A DNA stretch of 9,679 nt, taken from positions 1 through 9,679 of the forward strand of contig CAYVHU010000023.1 in the NCBI GenBank assembly GCA_964451415.1, in the 5' to 3' direction. Below are positions 1-7,665 of the stretch, in pieces (the stretch's first letter is position 1; every line of letters starts with the position of its first letter). The notes beneath the pieces are model-generated. The model saw only the letters and a list, made by a program, of their open reading frames with translations. It was not told the origin of the DNA and ran no database searches. A program made the position numbers and the translations under genes. Origin of the DNA: CAYVHU01 sp964451415 (GTDB lineage: Bacteria > Pseudomonadota > Alphaproteobacteria > Rhodospirillales > Magnetovibrionaceae).

Positions 1-27
1 AAATACTCGGCAGGAGTGGGGAAATCA

Positions 28-43
28 GGAACGTTTCCGTTCC
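28..43. repeat. short perfect hairpin
   Basis: A 6-bp stem (GGAACG/CGTTCC) closes a TTTC loop and is followed by an AT-rich run. There is no T-tract clear enough to call a terminator, and no gene is recognisable in 1-138. It may be a regulatory or 3'-end hairpin of a gene outside the window, or chance. Confidence 0.25.
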
Positions 44-113
44 AATTAAAAATATAATCCCGTATAGCGGAAGAAGGGATCGAATACCGACACCAGGATT
101 TACCAACAATTCG

Positions 114-140
114 ATCTGTTGTGTCTCAATCTGTTGTGTC
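114..140. repeat. 12-bp direct repeat, 15-bp period
   Basis: The 12-mer ATCTGTTGTGTC occurs at 114-125 and again at 129-140, separated by 3 bp. It lies at the 3' end of the broken minus-strand frame described at 139-473. It could be a small tandem slippage product or a paired protein-binding site; nothing in the sequence decides between these. Confidence 0.5.
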
Positions 141-473
141 ATCGCATGTCCTCGCTGAATATCAAGGAATTTATATCCTGCTCTATTTTCAAGAGACATC
201 CATGGCGGGGGCCGAATTCAGTGCGTTCGTGTGTCAGTTTTGTCCAATACTTCGTACACGAACTATTGAAGGCCCTGACATCGGTGTCATTTTGGATACA
301 TTTGAATATTTCGGCATTGTATTCCATTCCCCCCTCAATCGCTTCGTAACCACACGTTTCCACAAGAAACGTCTCGGCACCGGCTTGCGCTTCAAAGAAG
401 CTTTACTTCCGGTGATAACGTAAGTTTTCTGATCATGGATTTTTCCATCCGTAATGCATAACACACAGTACAA
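139..473 (-). pseudogene. probable frameshifted hypothetical gene
   Basis: Two overlapping minus-strand frames read as plausible protein in sequence. The first starts near 473 with a TTG or GTG codon and contains ITDGKIHDQKTYVITGSKAS. The second takes over near 392-402 and reads EAQAGAETFLVETCGYEAIE, ending at the TGA at 139. The upstream part of the second frame is closed by a stop at 403-405, and the later part of the first becomes Lys/Arg-rich and unconvincing. A single indel near 390-402, within a TTCTTTGAA stretch, would join them into about 110 residues. I do not recognise the family. It lies about 35 bp downstream of the ArsR-type gene on the same strand, so the two may once have been co-transcribed. 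Neither half has a good ribosome binding site, and chance frames in AT-rich DNA remain possible. Confidence 0.3.
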
Positions 474-508
474 GACTTATACAAGTATCGAAGTGTAACC
501 TAAAAAAA

Positions 509-781
509 CTACAAATGTTTCCGTAAAGTTTTCAATGCACCTTCAATAACCTCATAATGCAGGATCCCATATTTCCAAATCCCCTCCCGCCTTTTTTCAA
601 CGATTTCGGCGCGAATCAAAATGTCCAGATGGTGTGTTAGCGTGGGCAGTGAAACTTTTAGGGCATCGGCTAATTCCGTACAGTTCATTTCCTTGCGTGC
701 TAACATTTCAATAATTGTCAATCGTTTAGAATCAGACAATGCCCCAAATATTAAGGCGAGATTATCTTTATAGTTGGCCAT
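509..781 (-). CDS. ArsR/SmtB-type winged-helix transcriptional regulator
   Basis: A 90-residue protein with the compact ArsR-family layout. An N-terminal helix carries ALSDSKRLTIIEMLARKE (about 14-31). Next come the helix-turn-helix with ELADALKVSLPTLTHHLDIL (36-55; recognition helix about 44-55) and the wing VEKRREGIWKYGI (61-73). The family consists of dimeric DNA-binding repressors, many of which respond to metals. Here the classical ELCVCDLC-type metal motif is absent: the only cysteine is C34, so metal sensing is not supported and another signal is likely. The ATG at 781 is preferred because GGAAA lies just upstream and the conserved domain begins directly after it. A GTG at 811 would add ten residues with no better ribosome binding site. 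No target operon is evident; the only gene-like sequence downstream is the broken frame at 139-473. Codon use is AT-richer than in the cob/glp block. Confidence 0.85.
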   Translation of the reverse strand: MANYKDNLALIFGALSDSKRLTIIEMLARKEMNCTELADALKVSLPTLTHHLDILIRAEIVEKRREGIWKYGILHYEVIEGALKTLRKHL

Positions 782-1166
782 GGGTTTCCAATTGCGTTGC
801 CGTACAGACACGTAAATACATCCAATGATGTAAGCACATAAATCTTCTGATTAACAACACTTAACCTGCCACTTGTCCGCATTCGGCACGGCACTGAGCG
901 TCACTTCAAGAAGGCCTGCTCGTTCAAGCTGAACGTATGGACGATCTGGGTAATAACCGCGCTTTGTATAAGAAATATTTTCTGGAAACCACAAGCCTAA
1001 ATTGTTTCTAACTTTCAATGACCCTTCATGGTTTATCTTTGGGGGTCGTGCGTCCGGCGAAGAACATGCTCACACCTAAGCTGAGCCGAAATTTTCACCT
1101 TGCGCCGACGCTCCTCACAGAGACGAGCGCCTTGCCACGGACGCGACGAAACCGCATATTCACGTC
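782..1166. other. gene-poor intergenic region with short coding-like scrap
   Basis: No complete gene is visible between the ArsR-type gene and the J-domain gene. On the plus strand, 898-1011 is open for 37 codons and reads like the end of a protein: LLVQAERMDDLGNNRALYKK and a few more residues, then TAA. It has no start region, because a TGA at 895-897 closes the frame. It may be the tail of a decayed gene. The rest presumably carries the two divergent promoters, but I see no convincing -35/-10 pair or palindrome. Base composition changes from AT-rich to GC-rich at about 1060-1100. Confidence 0.45.
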
Positions 1167-1763
1167 ATGACCAGACGCGCCCGCAAACAAGGCCTTGAGA
1201 CGCCCTTCGATTTTCGCTCCACCAGCGAGAAACGGAGTCGCGTGTGCGCATGGCCCGGCTGTGCGCAAGGCGGAGAGTTTCGCACCGCCAAGTCACCGCG
1301 CGAAATCGAGGTGCATCTGTGGCTGTGTGCGGAACATATCAGCGAGCACAACAAGACCTGGAATTTCTTCGAAGGCATGAGCGAAGATGAAGTCGAAGCC
1401 GCGGTGCGTAGCGATACAGTATGGCAACGCCCGACTTGGCGTCTGGGCTCAAACCCCGGTCCCAAGGCAAAAAAAGGCTTCGCCAACGCCCGTTTCGGTG
1501 CCGAATTTCACCTGTTCGATGATGATGGCGATCATGAGAAAAACACACTGCATCGGCATTTCGCGCCCGACAGCCTTGAAGCCAAGGCCTACGCCGCCAT
1601 GGATTTGTGTCCGCCACTCACCGCCGAAGACGCCAAGGCGCGCTACAAAACCCTCGTGAAACGCCACCACCCCGACACCAATGGCGGCTCCAAGACGGCG
1701 GAAGAAAGATTCAAGGCAATCGTCTTTGCCTACCAAATCGTCCTCAAGCACCTGGACGCTTGA
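1167..1763 (+). CDS. J-domain protein with putative zinc-ligand motif, upstream of cobS
   Basis: A 198-residue protein. The C-terminal J domain (about 146-198) contains LTAEDAKARYKTLVKRHHPD with the HPD motif at 168-170, the site that stimulates the ATPase of Hsp70/DnaK. It is a short, C-terminally placed J domain, not a full DnaJ: there is no Gly/Phe region and there are no CxxCxGxG repeats. The N-terminal half has CAWPGC (27-32) followed by LCAEH (C54, H57), a spacing that could bind one zinc ion. The segment WNFFEGMSEDEVEAAVRSDTVWQRPTW (65-91) matches, from memory, a family found next to cobS in many alphaproteobacteria. A chaperone role for the cobaltochelatase is inferred from position only. 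The ATG at 1167 has no clear Shine-Dalgarno sequence, but the frame upstream, open from about 1080, offers no other ATG. The gap to cobS is 56 bp. Confidence 0.85.
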   Translation: MTRRARKQGLETPFDFRSTSEKRSRVCAWPGCAQGGEFRTAKSPREIEVHLWLCAEHISEHNKTWNFFEGMSEDEVEAAVRSDTVWQRPTWRLGSNPGPKAKKGFANARFGAEFHLFDDDGDHEKNTLHRHFAPDSLEAKAYAAMDLCPPLTAEDAKARYKTLVKRHHPDTNGGSKTAEERFKAIVFAYQIVLKHLDA

Positions 1764-1808
1764 ATTTCCTTGCGCTTGCCCCTTAATCTGAACGAACCGA
1801 TTTTTCCC

Positions 1809-1813
1809 AGGAA
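1809..1813 (+). promoter_or_regulatory. ribosome binding site of cobS
   Basis: AGGAA lies 6 bp upstream of the ATG at 1820 and supports that start. It is the only clear Shine-Dalgarno site upstream of a gene in the J-protein/cobS/cobT/glpD series; the other three starts lack one. Confidence 0.6.
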
Positions 1814-1819
1814 TTTATC

Positions 1820-2830
1820 ATGACTACGGCGATCAAGAGCAATGACAAAACGTCCTCGTTCCCCCTGAACGCACCGGATATCGTGCTGGACGTGCGCCAG
1901 ACCTTCGGCCTTAACGTGGACATGGAAATGCCCGCCTTCAGCGCCAGCGAAGAACATGTGCCACGTGTGGACACGACCTACCAGTTCGACTTCGAAACCA
2001 CGCTGGCCATTCTTGCCGGTTTCAAACACAACCGCCGCGTCATGGTGCAGGGCTATCACGGCACCGGGAAATCGACCCATATCGAACAGGTCGCGGCGCG
2101 TCTCAACTGGCCCATGATCCGCATCAACCTAGACAGCCATGTGTCGCGCATCGATCTGGTGGGCAAGGACGCCATCGTGATCAAGGACGGCATGCAGGTG
2201 ACGCAATTTCGCGAGGGCATCTTGCCGTGGGCGTTGCAAAATCCGGTGGCGGTGGTGTTTGATGAATACGATGCCGGACGGCCCGACGTGATGTTCGTGA
2301 TCCAACGCGTGCTAGAGGTCGAAGGCAAGTTGACCTTGCTGGACCAAAGCCGCGTCATTCACCCGCATCCCTTTTTTCGGCTGTTTTCCACCACCAACAC
2401 CATCGGGCTGGGCGACACCACGGGATTGTACCACGGCACCCAGCAGATCAACCAAGGCCAGATGGACCGCTGGAACATCGTCGCCACGCTGAACTATCTG
2501 CCCCACAACGACGAAATGCGCATGATCCTGGCCAAGGTTACGGCCTATGACACAGATGAAGGCCGCGACATCGTATCGTCCATGGTGCGGGTCGCCGATC
2601 TAACCCGCGAAGGCTTCATCGGCGGCGACATTTCCACCGTCATGAGCCCGCGCACCGTTCTCACTTGGGCTGAAAACGCACAGATTTTCGGGGACGTCGG
2701 CATCGCCTTTCGCATGAGCTTCCTCAACAAGTGCGACGAGATGGAGCGTCCCATCGTGGCTGAATATTATCAACGCTGCCTTGGCACGGACCTGCCGGAA
2801 TCCATCGCCGCCACCTTGGAATCCGCGTGA
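1820..2830 (+). CDS. cobS: aerobic cobaltochelatase AAA+ ATPase subunit CobS
   Basis: A 336-residue MoxR-type AAA+ ATPase of the usual CobS length. It powers the CobN-CobS-CobT complex, which inserts Co2+ into hydrogenobyrinic acid a,c-diamide in the aerobic cobalamin pathway in the cytoplasm. Visible motifs are Walker A GYHGTGKST (78-86), Walker B VAVVFDEYDAG with D148/E149, sensor-1 region FRLFSTTNT with N193, and a candidate arginine finger in MDRWN (R217). The N-terminal region with MEMPAFSASEEHVPRVDTTY (35-54) is typical of CobS. BchI and ChlI are the nearest alternatives, but the immediate CobT partner and the overall sequence style favour CobS. The stop codon is 9 bp before cobT, so the two are made from one transcript. 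CobN is not encoded in this window. Confidence 0.95.
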   Translation: MTTAIKSNDKTSSFPLNAPDIVLDVRQTFGLNVDMEMPAFSASEEHVPRVDTTYQFDFETTLAILAGFKHNRRVMVQGYHGTGKSTHIEQVAARLNWPMIRINLDSHVSRIDLVGKDAIVIKDGMQVTQFREGILPWALQNPVAVVFDEYDAGRPDVMFVIQRVLEVEGKLTLLDQSRVIHPHPFFRLFSTTNTIGLGDTTGLYHGTQQINQGQMDRWNIVATLNYLPHNDEMRMILAKVTAYDTDEGRDIVSSMVRVADLTREGFIGGDISTVMSPRTVLTWAENAQIFGDVGIAFRMSFLNKCDEMERPIVAEYYQRCLGTDLPESIAATLESA

Positions 2831-2839
2831 CCCCCCGCG

Positions 2840-4684
2840 ATGCGCAAACACGAACCAGCAGCAGAAACCTTGAAACGCGTCAGCGCGGCGGTCCTCAAAG
2901 CCATGGCGACGAAGCGGGATTTAGCCGTCACCTTCACGCATGCGGAACAAAACATATCACACGATGCACACAGCGTGAGCTTGACGGAACCCGCAGCGAA
3001 CTTAACACGCACCGATCTCGTCAAGTTGCGCGGCAATGTGGACGCGACCGCCTTGTGTCTCCACTTTCACGACCTTGACGTACACCAGCGCTTCTCCCCA
3101 CCAGGAGACGATGCGCAACGTCTGTTCAGCGCCATGGAACAGGTCCGCGTCGAAGCCTTGGGCGCGCGCATTTATCGCGGTACGGCGAAAAACCTGACCG
3201 CCATGCACGCCCTTGGCGCGCACGCATACGCCGACATCGAAGACCGCGACCCCGTTCACATGCCCCAGGCACTGGCCTTGCTGGCACGCGAACGTTTCAG
3301 CGGTGAAAAGCTGTCTGCTCCGGCGCGCGCCCTGGCCGATTTATGGCGCGATTGGGTTGAAGAGAAGGCCCCCGGTCACTTGCAACGCCTGGCCCCGCTG
3401 CTCGACGATCAGACCGCATTCGCCAAGGAAATGGGGGCGATGATGGTGGCGCTGGAACTCATCAACCATGCGCCCGGCGAACATACGAACGACGATAGCG
3501 CGGACCAGGACAGTAACGCCCCACCGGAAAACGAAGACGCACAAGACGACAATCAAGCCGCCAAGGGCGAGGGCGAATCCGCTCCCATGGGGGCCATGAG
3601 CGCCGAGGCTCAGGCCGCCGACATGGCGCAAGGTCTGGACGGCGACGCCGGAGACGAGGACATGGTGAGCGGCGGCGAAACGCCGTCGGGTCCCAGCGAG
3701 GCTGAAGACCCCTGGCCACAAAACGAGCCCAAAAGCATCGCCGCCTACCGCGCTTTCACGACGCAGTTCGATGAGGTCGTCACCGCCGAAGATTTATGCG
3801 ACCCACAAGAGTTACACCGTCTGCGTGAGCAACTCGACCGCCAGTTGGACAAGCTGCATGGCGTGGTGACGAAGCTTGCCAACCGCCTGCAACGCCGCTT
3901 GCTGGCCAAACAGACGCGATCGTGGGAATTCGATTTGGAAGAGGGCATGCTGGATGCGGCACGCCTGCCGCGCGTGATTACGGACCCCTTCGCGCCGTTG
4001 TCGTTCAAGGAAGAAAAGGACGCCGATTTCCGCGACACCGTGGTGACGCTGCTGATTGACAATTCCGGTTCCATGCGCGGACGGCCCATCACCATCGCCG
4101 CCATGGGCGCGGACATTCTCGCCCGAACCCTGGAACGCTGCGCGGTGAAGGTGGAAATCCTGGGGTTCACCACACGCACATGGAAAGGCGGCAAATCGCG
4201 CGAGCTATGGAACGAAAAGGGCAAACCGGAACGCCCCGGACGCCTCAACGACCTGCGCCATATCGTTTACAAAAGCGCCGATATGCCGTGGCGACGCGCC
4301 AACAAGAACCTGGGCCTGATGCTGAAAGAAGGCATCTTGAAGGAAAACATCGACGGCGAAGCCTTGATGTGGGCGCATAGTCGCTTGCTCGCCAGGCCGG
4401 AACAAAGGCGCATCTTGATGGTCATTTCCGACGGCGCGCCGGTGGACGACGCCACCCTCAGCGCCAACCCGGGAAACACCCTGGAACACCACCTACGCAA
4501 CGTCATCGCGTGGATCGAAAACAAATCTTCGGTGGAACTTATCGCCATCGGCATCGGCCACGATGTCACGCGCTATTATCAACGTGCGGTAACACTTCTG
4601 GACGCAGAGGAACTAGGGGGCACGATCATGAGCGAACTCGCGGATCTGTTTGACGAAAATCCACCACGCGTGCGCCGATCATGA
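2840..4684 (+). CDS. cobT: aerobic cobaltochelatase subunit CobT
   Basis: A 614-residue protein, near the usual CobT length. CobT pairs with the CobS hexamer and couples its ATPase to cobalt insertion by CobN. The N-terminal CobT domain spans about 1-210. An acidic, Asp/Glu/Gly/Ala-rich linker spans about 213-297 and is probably disordered. A helical segment (about 300-360) precedes the C-terminal von Willebrand factor A domain (about 398-603). That domain carries a complete MIDAS: DNSGS (D407, S409, S411), a candidate threonine in GFTTRTW (441-447), and D531 in ISDGAP. This is not the nicotinate-nucleotide phosphoribosyltransferase that shares the symbol in enterobacteria. The start lacks a Shine-Dalgarno site (CCCCCCGCG precedes it), so translation is probably coupled to cobS. 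Its last codons overlap glpD by 4 bp. The low-complexity linker creates long but spurious antisense frames. Confidence 0.95.
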   Translation: MRKHEPAAETLKRVSAAVLKAMATKRDLAVTFTHAEQNISHDAHSVSLTEPAANLTRTDLVKLRGNVDATALCLHFHDLDVHQRFSPPGDDAQRLFSAMEQVRVEALGARIYRGTAKNLTAMHALGAHAYADIEDRDPVHMPQALALLARERFSGEKLSAPARALADLWRDWVEEKAPGHLQRLAPLLDDQTAFAKEMGAMMVALELINHAPGEHTNDDSADQDSNAPPENEDAQDDNQAAKGEGESAPMGAMSAEAQAADMAQGLDGDAGDEDMVSGGETPSGPSEAEDPWPQNEPKSIAAYRAFTTQFDEVVTAEDLCDPQELHRLREQLDRQLDKLHGVVTKLANRLQRRLLAKQTRSWEFDLEEGMLDAARLPRVITDPFAPLSFKEEKDADFRDTVVTLLIDNSGSMRGRPITIAAMGADILARTLERCAVKVEILGFTTRTWKGGKSRELWNEKGKPERPGRLNDLRHIVYKSADMPWRRANKNLGLMLKEGILKENIDGEALMWAHSRLLARPEQRRILMVISDGAPVDDATLSANPGNTLEHHLRNVIAWIENKSSVELIAIGIGHDVTRYYQRAVTLLDAEELGGTIMSELADLFDENPPRVRRS

Positions 4685-6177
4685 ACGCACCCACCTACGA
4701 CCTCGTCATCATCGGCGGCGGCATCAATGGCGGCGGCATCGCGCGCGACGCCGCCGGGCGCGGGCTATCGGTGTTGCTGGCGGAAATGAACGATCTCGCC
4801 AGCGGCACGTCAAGCGCCTCGACCAAGCTGATCCATGGCGGGTTGCGCTATCTGGAACATTATGAATTTCGCCTGGTGCGTGAATCGCTCAAAGAACGCG
4901 AAGTTCTTCTGGAGATGGCCCCGCATATCGTCCAACCGTTGCGTTTTATACTGCCGCACCACCGGGGTTTGCGGCCCTGGCTTTTGATCCGCCTCGGCCT
5001 GTTTCTGTATGACCATCTGGGCGGGCGCAAAAATTTGCCGGGATCGCACATGATCAACCTGACCCGCGATCCCGCAGGCCAACCCTTGAAAGCGCAATTC
5101 ACGCGCGGCTTTGAATATTCCGATTGTTGGACCGACGACGCCAGGTTAGTGGTCCTCAATGCGCGTGCAGCGGCGCGAAAGGGCGCGGACATCCGCGTGC
5201 GCACCAAAGTTCAAACGGCGGTGCGCGAGAACGACCTGTGGCGCATCGAACTGGAAGAGCACGATACCGGCCACAGCGAAACCGTTTACGCCCGCGCCCT
5301 GGTCAACGCCGCCGGACCCTGGGTTTCCAACGTCAGCACCTTTCATATCGCCTGCAACACCAAGGCCTCCCTCCGCCTGGTCAAAGGCAGCCACATCATC
5401 ACGCCGAAGCTTTTCGATGGCGAGCACGCCTATATTTTTCAACATGCCGACGGACGTATCGTCTTCGCCATTCCCTTTGAGACCGACTTCACCTTGATCG
5501 GCACCACCGACGTGGATTTTCAAGGCGACCCGGGAGAAGCGGTCTGTTCACAAGAGGAAAAGGAATATTTGTGCACGGCGGCAAGCGCGTATTTCAATAC
5601 CCCCATCGCACCGCAAAGCATCGTATGGTCCTATAGCGGCGTGCGCCCCTTGTTCGACAATGGAGAGAAATCCGCCCAGAAAGCAACACGCGATTATGTC
5701 CTCGCCTTGGAATGTGAAGACGATAACGCGCCTTTGCTCAATGTCTACGGCGGCAAGATCACTACCTTTCGACGTCTCGCCGAAGACGCCCTGCGCAAGC
5801 TGTCCCCCTGGTTTGCGAATGCAGGCCCGCCGTGGACGCGTGGCACGCACTTACCTGGCGGCGATTTCCCCGTTGAGGATTTCGATGCCCTCGTGCGCGA
5901 TTTGCAGCGCCATTGTCCGGCCCTGGACGAAGCCCTGGCGAGGCGACTTGCACACGCTTACGGGCGGGAGGCCGAACACCTGATCGACGGAGTCCAAAAA
6001 ATTGAGGATATGGGCCGTCATTTCGGGGCCGACCTTTATGAACGCGAAGTCGAATACCTGATCGAACACGAATGGGCGAGATGCGCCGAAGACGTTTTAT
6101 GGCGACGCTCGAAATTGGGGCTGCGCTTCAGTCTTGAAGAGGCCGCGGCATTGGCCGCGTGGTTCAAAACCCGCTAG
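4681..6177 (+). CDS. glpD: aerobic glycerol-3-phosphate dehydrogenase GlpD
   Basis: A 498-residue FAD enzyme, close to the E. coli GlpD length of about 501. It oxidises sn-glycerol-3-phosphate to dihydroxyacetone phosphate and passes electrons to quinone at the cytoplasmic membrane. The N-terminal dinucleotide-binding motif is IIGGGINGGGIARDAAGRG (10-28). The GlpD signature SGTSSASTKLIHGGLRYLEH spans 41-60. Residues matching the E. coli substrate site are R56, H238 (KGSHII), R322 (SGVRPLF) and K359 (YGGKITTFR). The C-terminal DAO_C region spans about 385-490. The start ATG overlaps the cobT stop as ATGA with no Shine-Dalgarno site, so translation probably begins by reinitiation after cobT. 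glpK follows 9 bp downstream, giving the complete kinase-dehydrogenase glycerol route. No glpR or glpF is in the window. Confidence 0.95.
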   Translation: MNAPTYDLVIIGGGINGGGIARDAAGRGLSVLLAEMNDLASGTSSASTKLIHGGLRYLEHYEFRLVRESLKEREVLLEMAPHIVQPLRFILPHHRGLRPWLLIRLGLFLYDHLGGRKNLPGSHMINLTRDPAGQPLKAQFTRGFEYSDCWTDDARLVVLNARAAARKGADIRVRTKVQTAVRENDLWRIELEEHDTGHSETVYARALVNAAGPWVSNVSTFHIACNTKASLRLVKGSHIITPKLFDGEHAYIFQHADGRIVFAIPFETDFTLIGTTDVDFQGDPGEAVCSQEEKEYLCTAASAYFNTPIAPQSIVWSYSGVRPLFDNGEKSAQKATRDYVLALECEDDNAPLLNVYGGKITTFRRLAEDALRKLSPWFANAGPPWTRGTHLPGGDFPVEDFDALVRDLQRHCPALDEALARRLAHAYGREAEHLIDGVQKIEDMGRHFGADLYEREVEYLIEHEWARCAEDVLWRRSKLGLRFSLEEAAALAAWFKTR

Positions 6178-6179
6178 GG
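6176..6179 (+). promoter_or_regulatory. ribosome binding site of glpK
   Basis: AGGG, extended as AGGGTAGA, overlaps the glpD stop codon TAG and lies 7 bp before the glpK ATG at 6187. It supports that start and shows the two genes are closely linked in translation. Confidence 0.55.
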
Positions 6180-6186
6180 TAGATTT

Positions 6187-7665
6187 ATGTACGTTCTCGC
6201 CATCGACCAGGGCACATCATCCACACGCGCCGTTATTTTCGACGACGCTCATGCACTTGTGGCCATGGATCAGCAGGAATTTCCCCAATACTTCCCCCGT
6301 TCCGGCTGGGTCGAGCACGACGCGGAAGATATCTGGTCCACAACTGTCGCGACGTGTCGCGGGGCCATGGCGAAGGCGCACGTGAAGCCCGGCGACATCG
6401 CCGCCATCGGCATCACCAACCAGCGTGAAACAAGCGTTATCTGGGACCGCGAAACCGGACAGCCCATACACCGTGCCATCGTCTGGCAGGACCGGCGCAC
6501 AGATGATGTGTGTCAGGCCCTTAAGGCAGCCGGACGTGAAGCGATGGTCACGCGTAAAACGGGGCTGTTGCTGGACTCCTATTTTTCAGCCACCAAAATC
6601 GCCTGGCTTCTCGATCACGTCAAAGGCGCGCGCGCCGCCGCCGAGCAAGGCCACTTGGCGTTCGGCACCATCGACAGTTTTCTGCTGTGGCGGCTCAGCG
6701 GCGGCACGGTTCACGCCACCGACGCGACCAACGCCAGCCGCACGTTATTGTACAACATCCATACGGGACATTGGGACGATGAATTGCTGGATATGTTTAA
6801 TATTCCGCGCGCCGTGTTGCCCGAGGTCAAAGATTGCGCCGCCAACTTTGGAATCACCCAATTCGATCTATTCGGTGCGTCGATTCCCATCACGGGCATA
6901 GCTGGCGATCAACATGCGGCAACCATCGGCCAGGCATGTTTTCGCCCCGGCATGATGAAAGCCACCTATGGCACCGGCTGTTTCGCGGTGTTGAACACAG
7001 GCGAAACGGCGGTTGTCTCGAAAAACCGGCTGCTCACCACCATCGCCTACCAGTTGGACGGCAAACCGACCTATGCGCTCGAAGGTTCGATCTTCATGGC
7101 CGGAGCGGCGGTGCAATGGCTGCGCGACGGGCTGGGTATCATCGAACACGCCAGCCAGACGGACGCCTTGGCGTGCGATGCCGACCCCACGCAGGAAATT
7201 TATATTGTCCCGGCCTTTGTCGGGCTGGGCGCGCCGTACTGGGATGCAAAGTGTCGCGGTGCCATTTTCGGACTGACGCGCGCCACCGGCCCCCGGGAAC
7301 TAGCCTGCGCAACTTTGGAAAGCGTGTGTTATCAAACCCGCGATCTTCTCGAAGCCATGTGCGGCGACTGGGATAGCGATCACAACACGGTGTTGCGCGT
7401 CGATGGGGGGATGGTGGCGTCAGACTGGACCATGCAGCGCTTGGCGGACATCCTCGACGTCCCCGTGGATCGCCCCCAAGTGCTGGAAACGACCGCCCTG
7501 GGGGCGGCCTATCTGGCGGGTCTGCACGTGGGATTTTATCCCGCGCCCGAAGACTTTGAGAAAACCTGGGCGCTGGATCACCGCTTCACCCCCACCCTCG
7601 CCCCCGGCGAACGCGAACGCAAATACACCCAGTGGAAAGACGCCGTGCGCCGCACGTTGTCTTAG
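6187..7665 (+). CDS. glpK: glycerol kinase GlpK
   Basis: A 492-residue FGGY-family sugar kinase that converts glycerol and ATP to sn-glycerol-3-phosphate, the substrate of GlpD encoded just upstream. Phosphate-1 motif DQGTSSTRA spans 7-15. Glycerol-site residues matching E. coli are R80-E81 in NQRET, W100 in IVWQDRR, Y132 in DSYFSATK, and the catalytic base D241 in GIAGDQHAA. The second ATP-lobe motifs are TYGTGCF (260-266) and the adenosine site DGGMVASDW (406-414). In the loop before D241 the E. coli fructose-1,6-bisphosphate site contains G234 and R236 (GTRIPI). Here it is GASIPI, so the glycine is kept (G230) but the arginine is a serine (S232). E. coli-type FBP feedback inhibition is therefore unlikely. 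No intrinsic terminator with a T-tract follows. Confidence 0.96.
   Translation: MYVLAIDQGTSSTRAVIFDDAHALVAMDQQEFPQYFPRSGWVEHDAEDIWSTTVATCRGAMAKAHVKPGDIAAIGITNQRETSVIWDRETGQPIHRAIVWQDRRTDDVCQALKAAGREAMVTRKTGLLLDSYFSATKIAWLLDHVKGARAAAEQGHLAFGTIDSFLLWRLSGGTVHATDATNASRTLLYNIHTGHWDDELLDMFNIPRAVLPEVKDCAANFGITQFDLFGASIPITGIAGDQHAATIGQACFRPGMMKATYGTGCFAVLNTGETAVVSKNRLLTTIAYQLDGKPTYALEGSIFMAGAAVQWLRDGLGIIEHASQTDALACDADPTQEIYIVPAFVGLGAPYWDAKCRGAIFGLTRATGPRELACATLESVCYQTRDLLEAMCGDWDSDHNTVLRVDGGMVASDWTMQRLADILDVPVDRPQVLETTALGAAYLAGLHVGFYPAPEDFEKTWALDHRFTPTLAPGERERKYTQWKDAVRRTLS

Noticed and set aside
121..423. Plus-strand open frame of 100 codons
   Set aside because: No ribosome binding site, no recognisable domain, and the opposite strand reads more like protein; treated as a shadow.
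3341..3721. Long antisense frame across the cobT acidic linker
   Set aside because: It mirrors the GC-rich, low-complexity linker codons of cobT; cobT is certain, so the antisense frame is a by-product.
3745..4248. 167-codon antisense frame in the cobT VWA region
   Set aside because: Ser/Arg-rich, no domain, fully inside a confident gene on the other strand.
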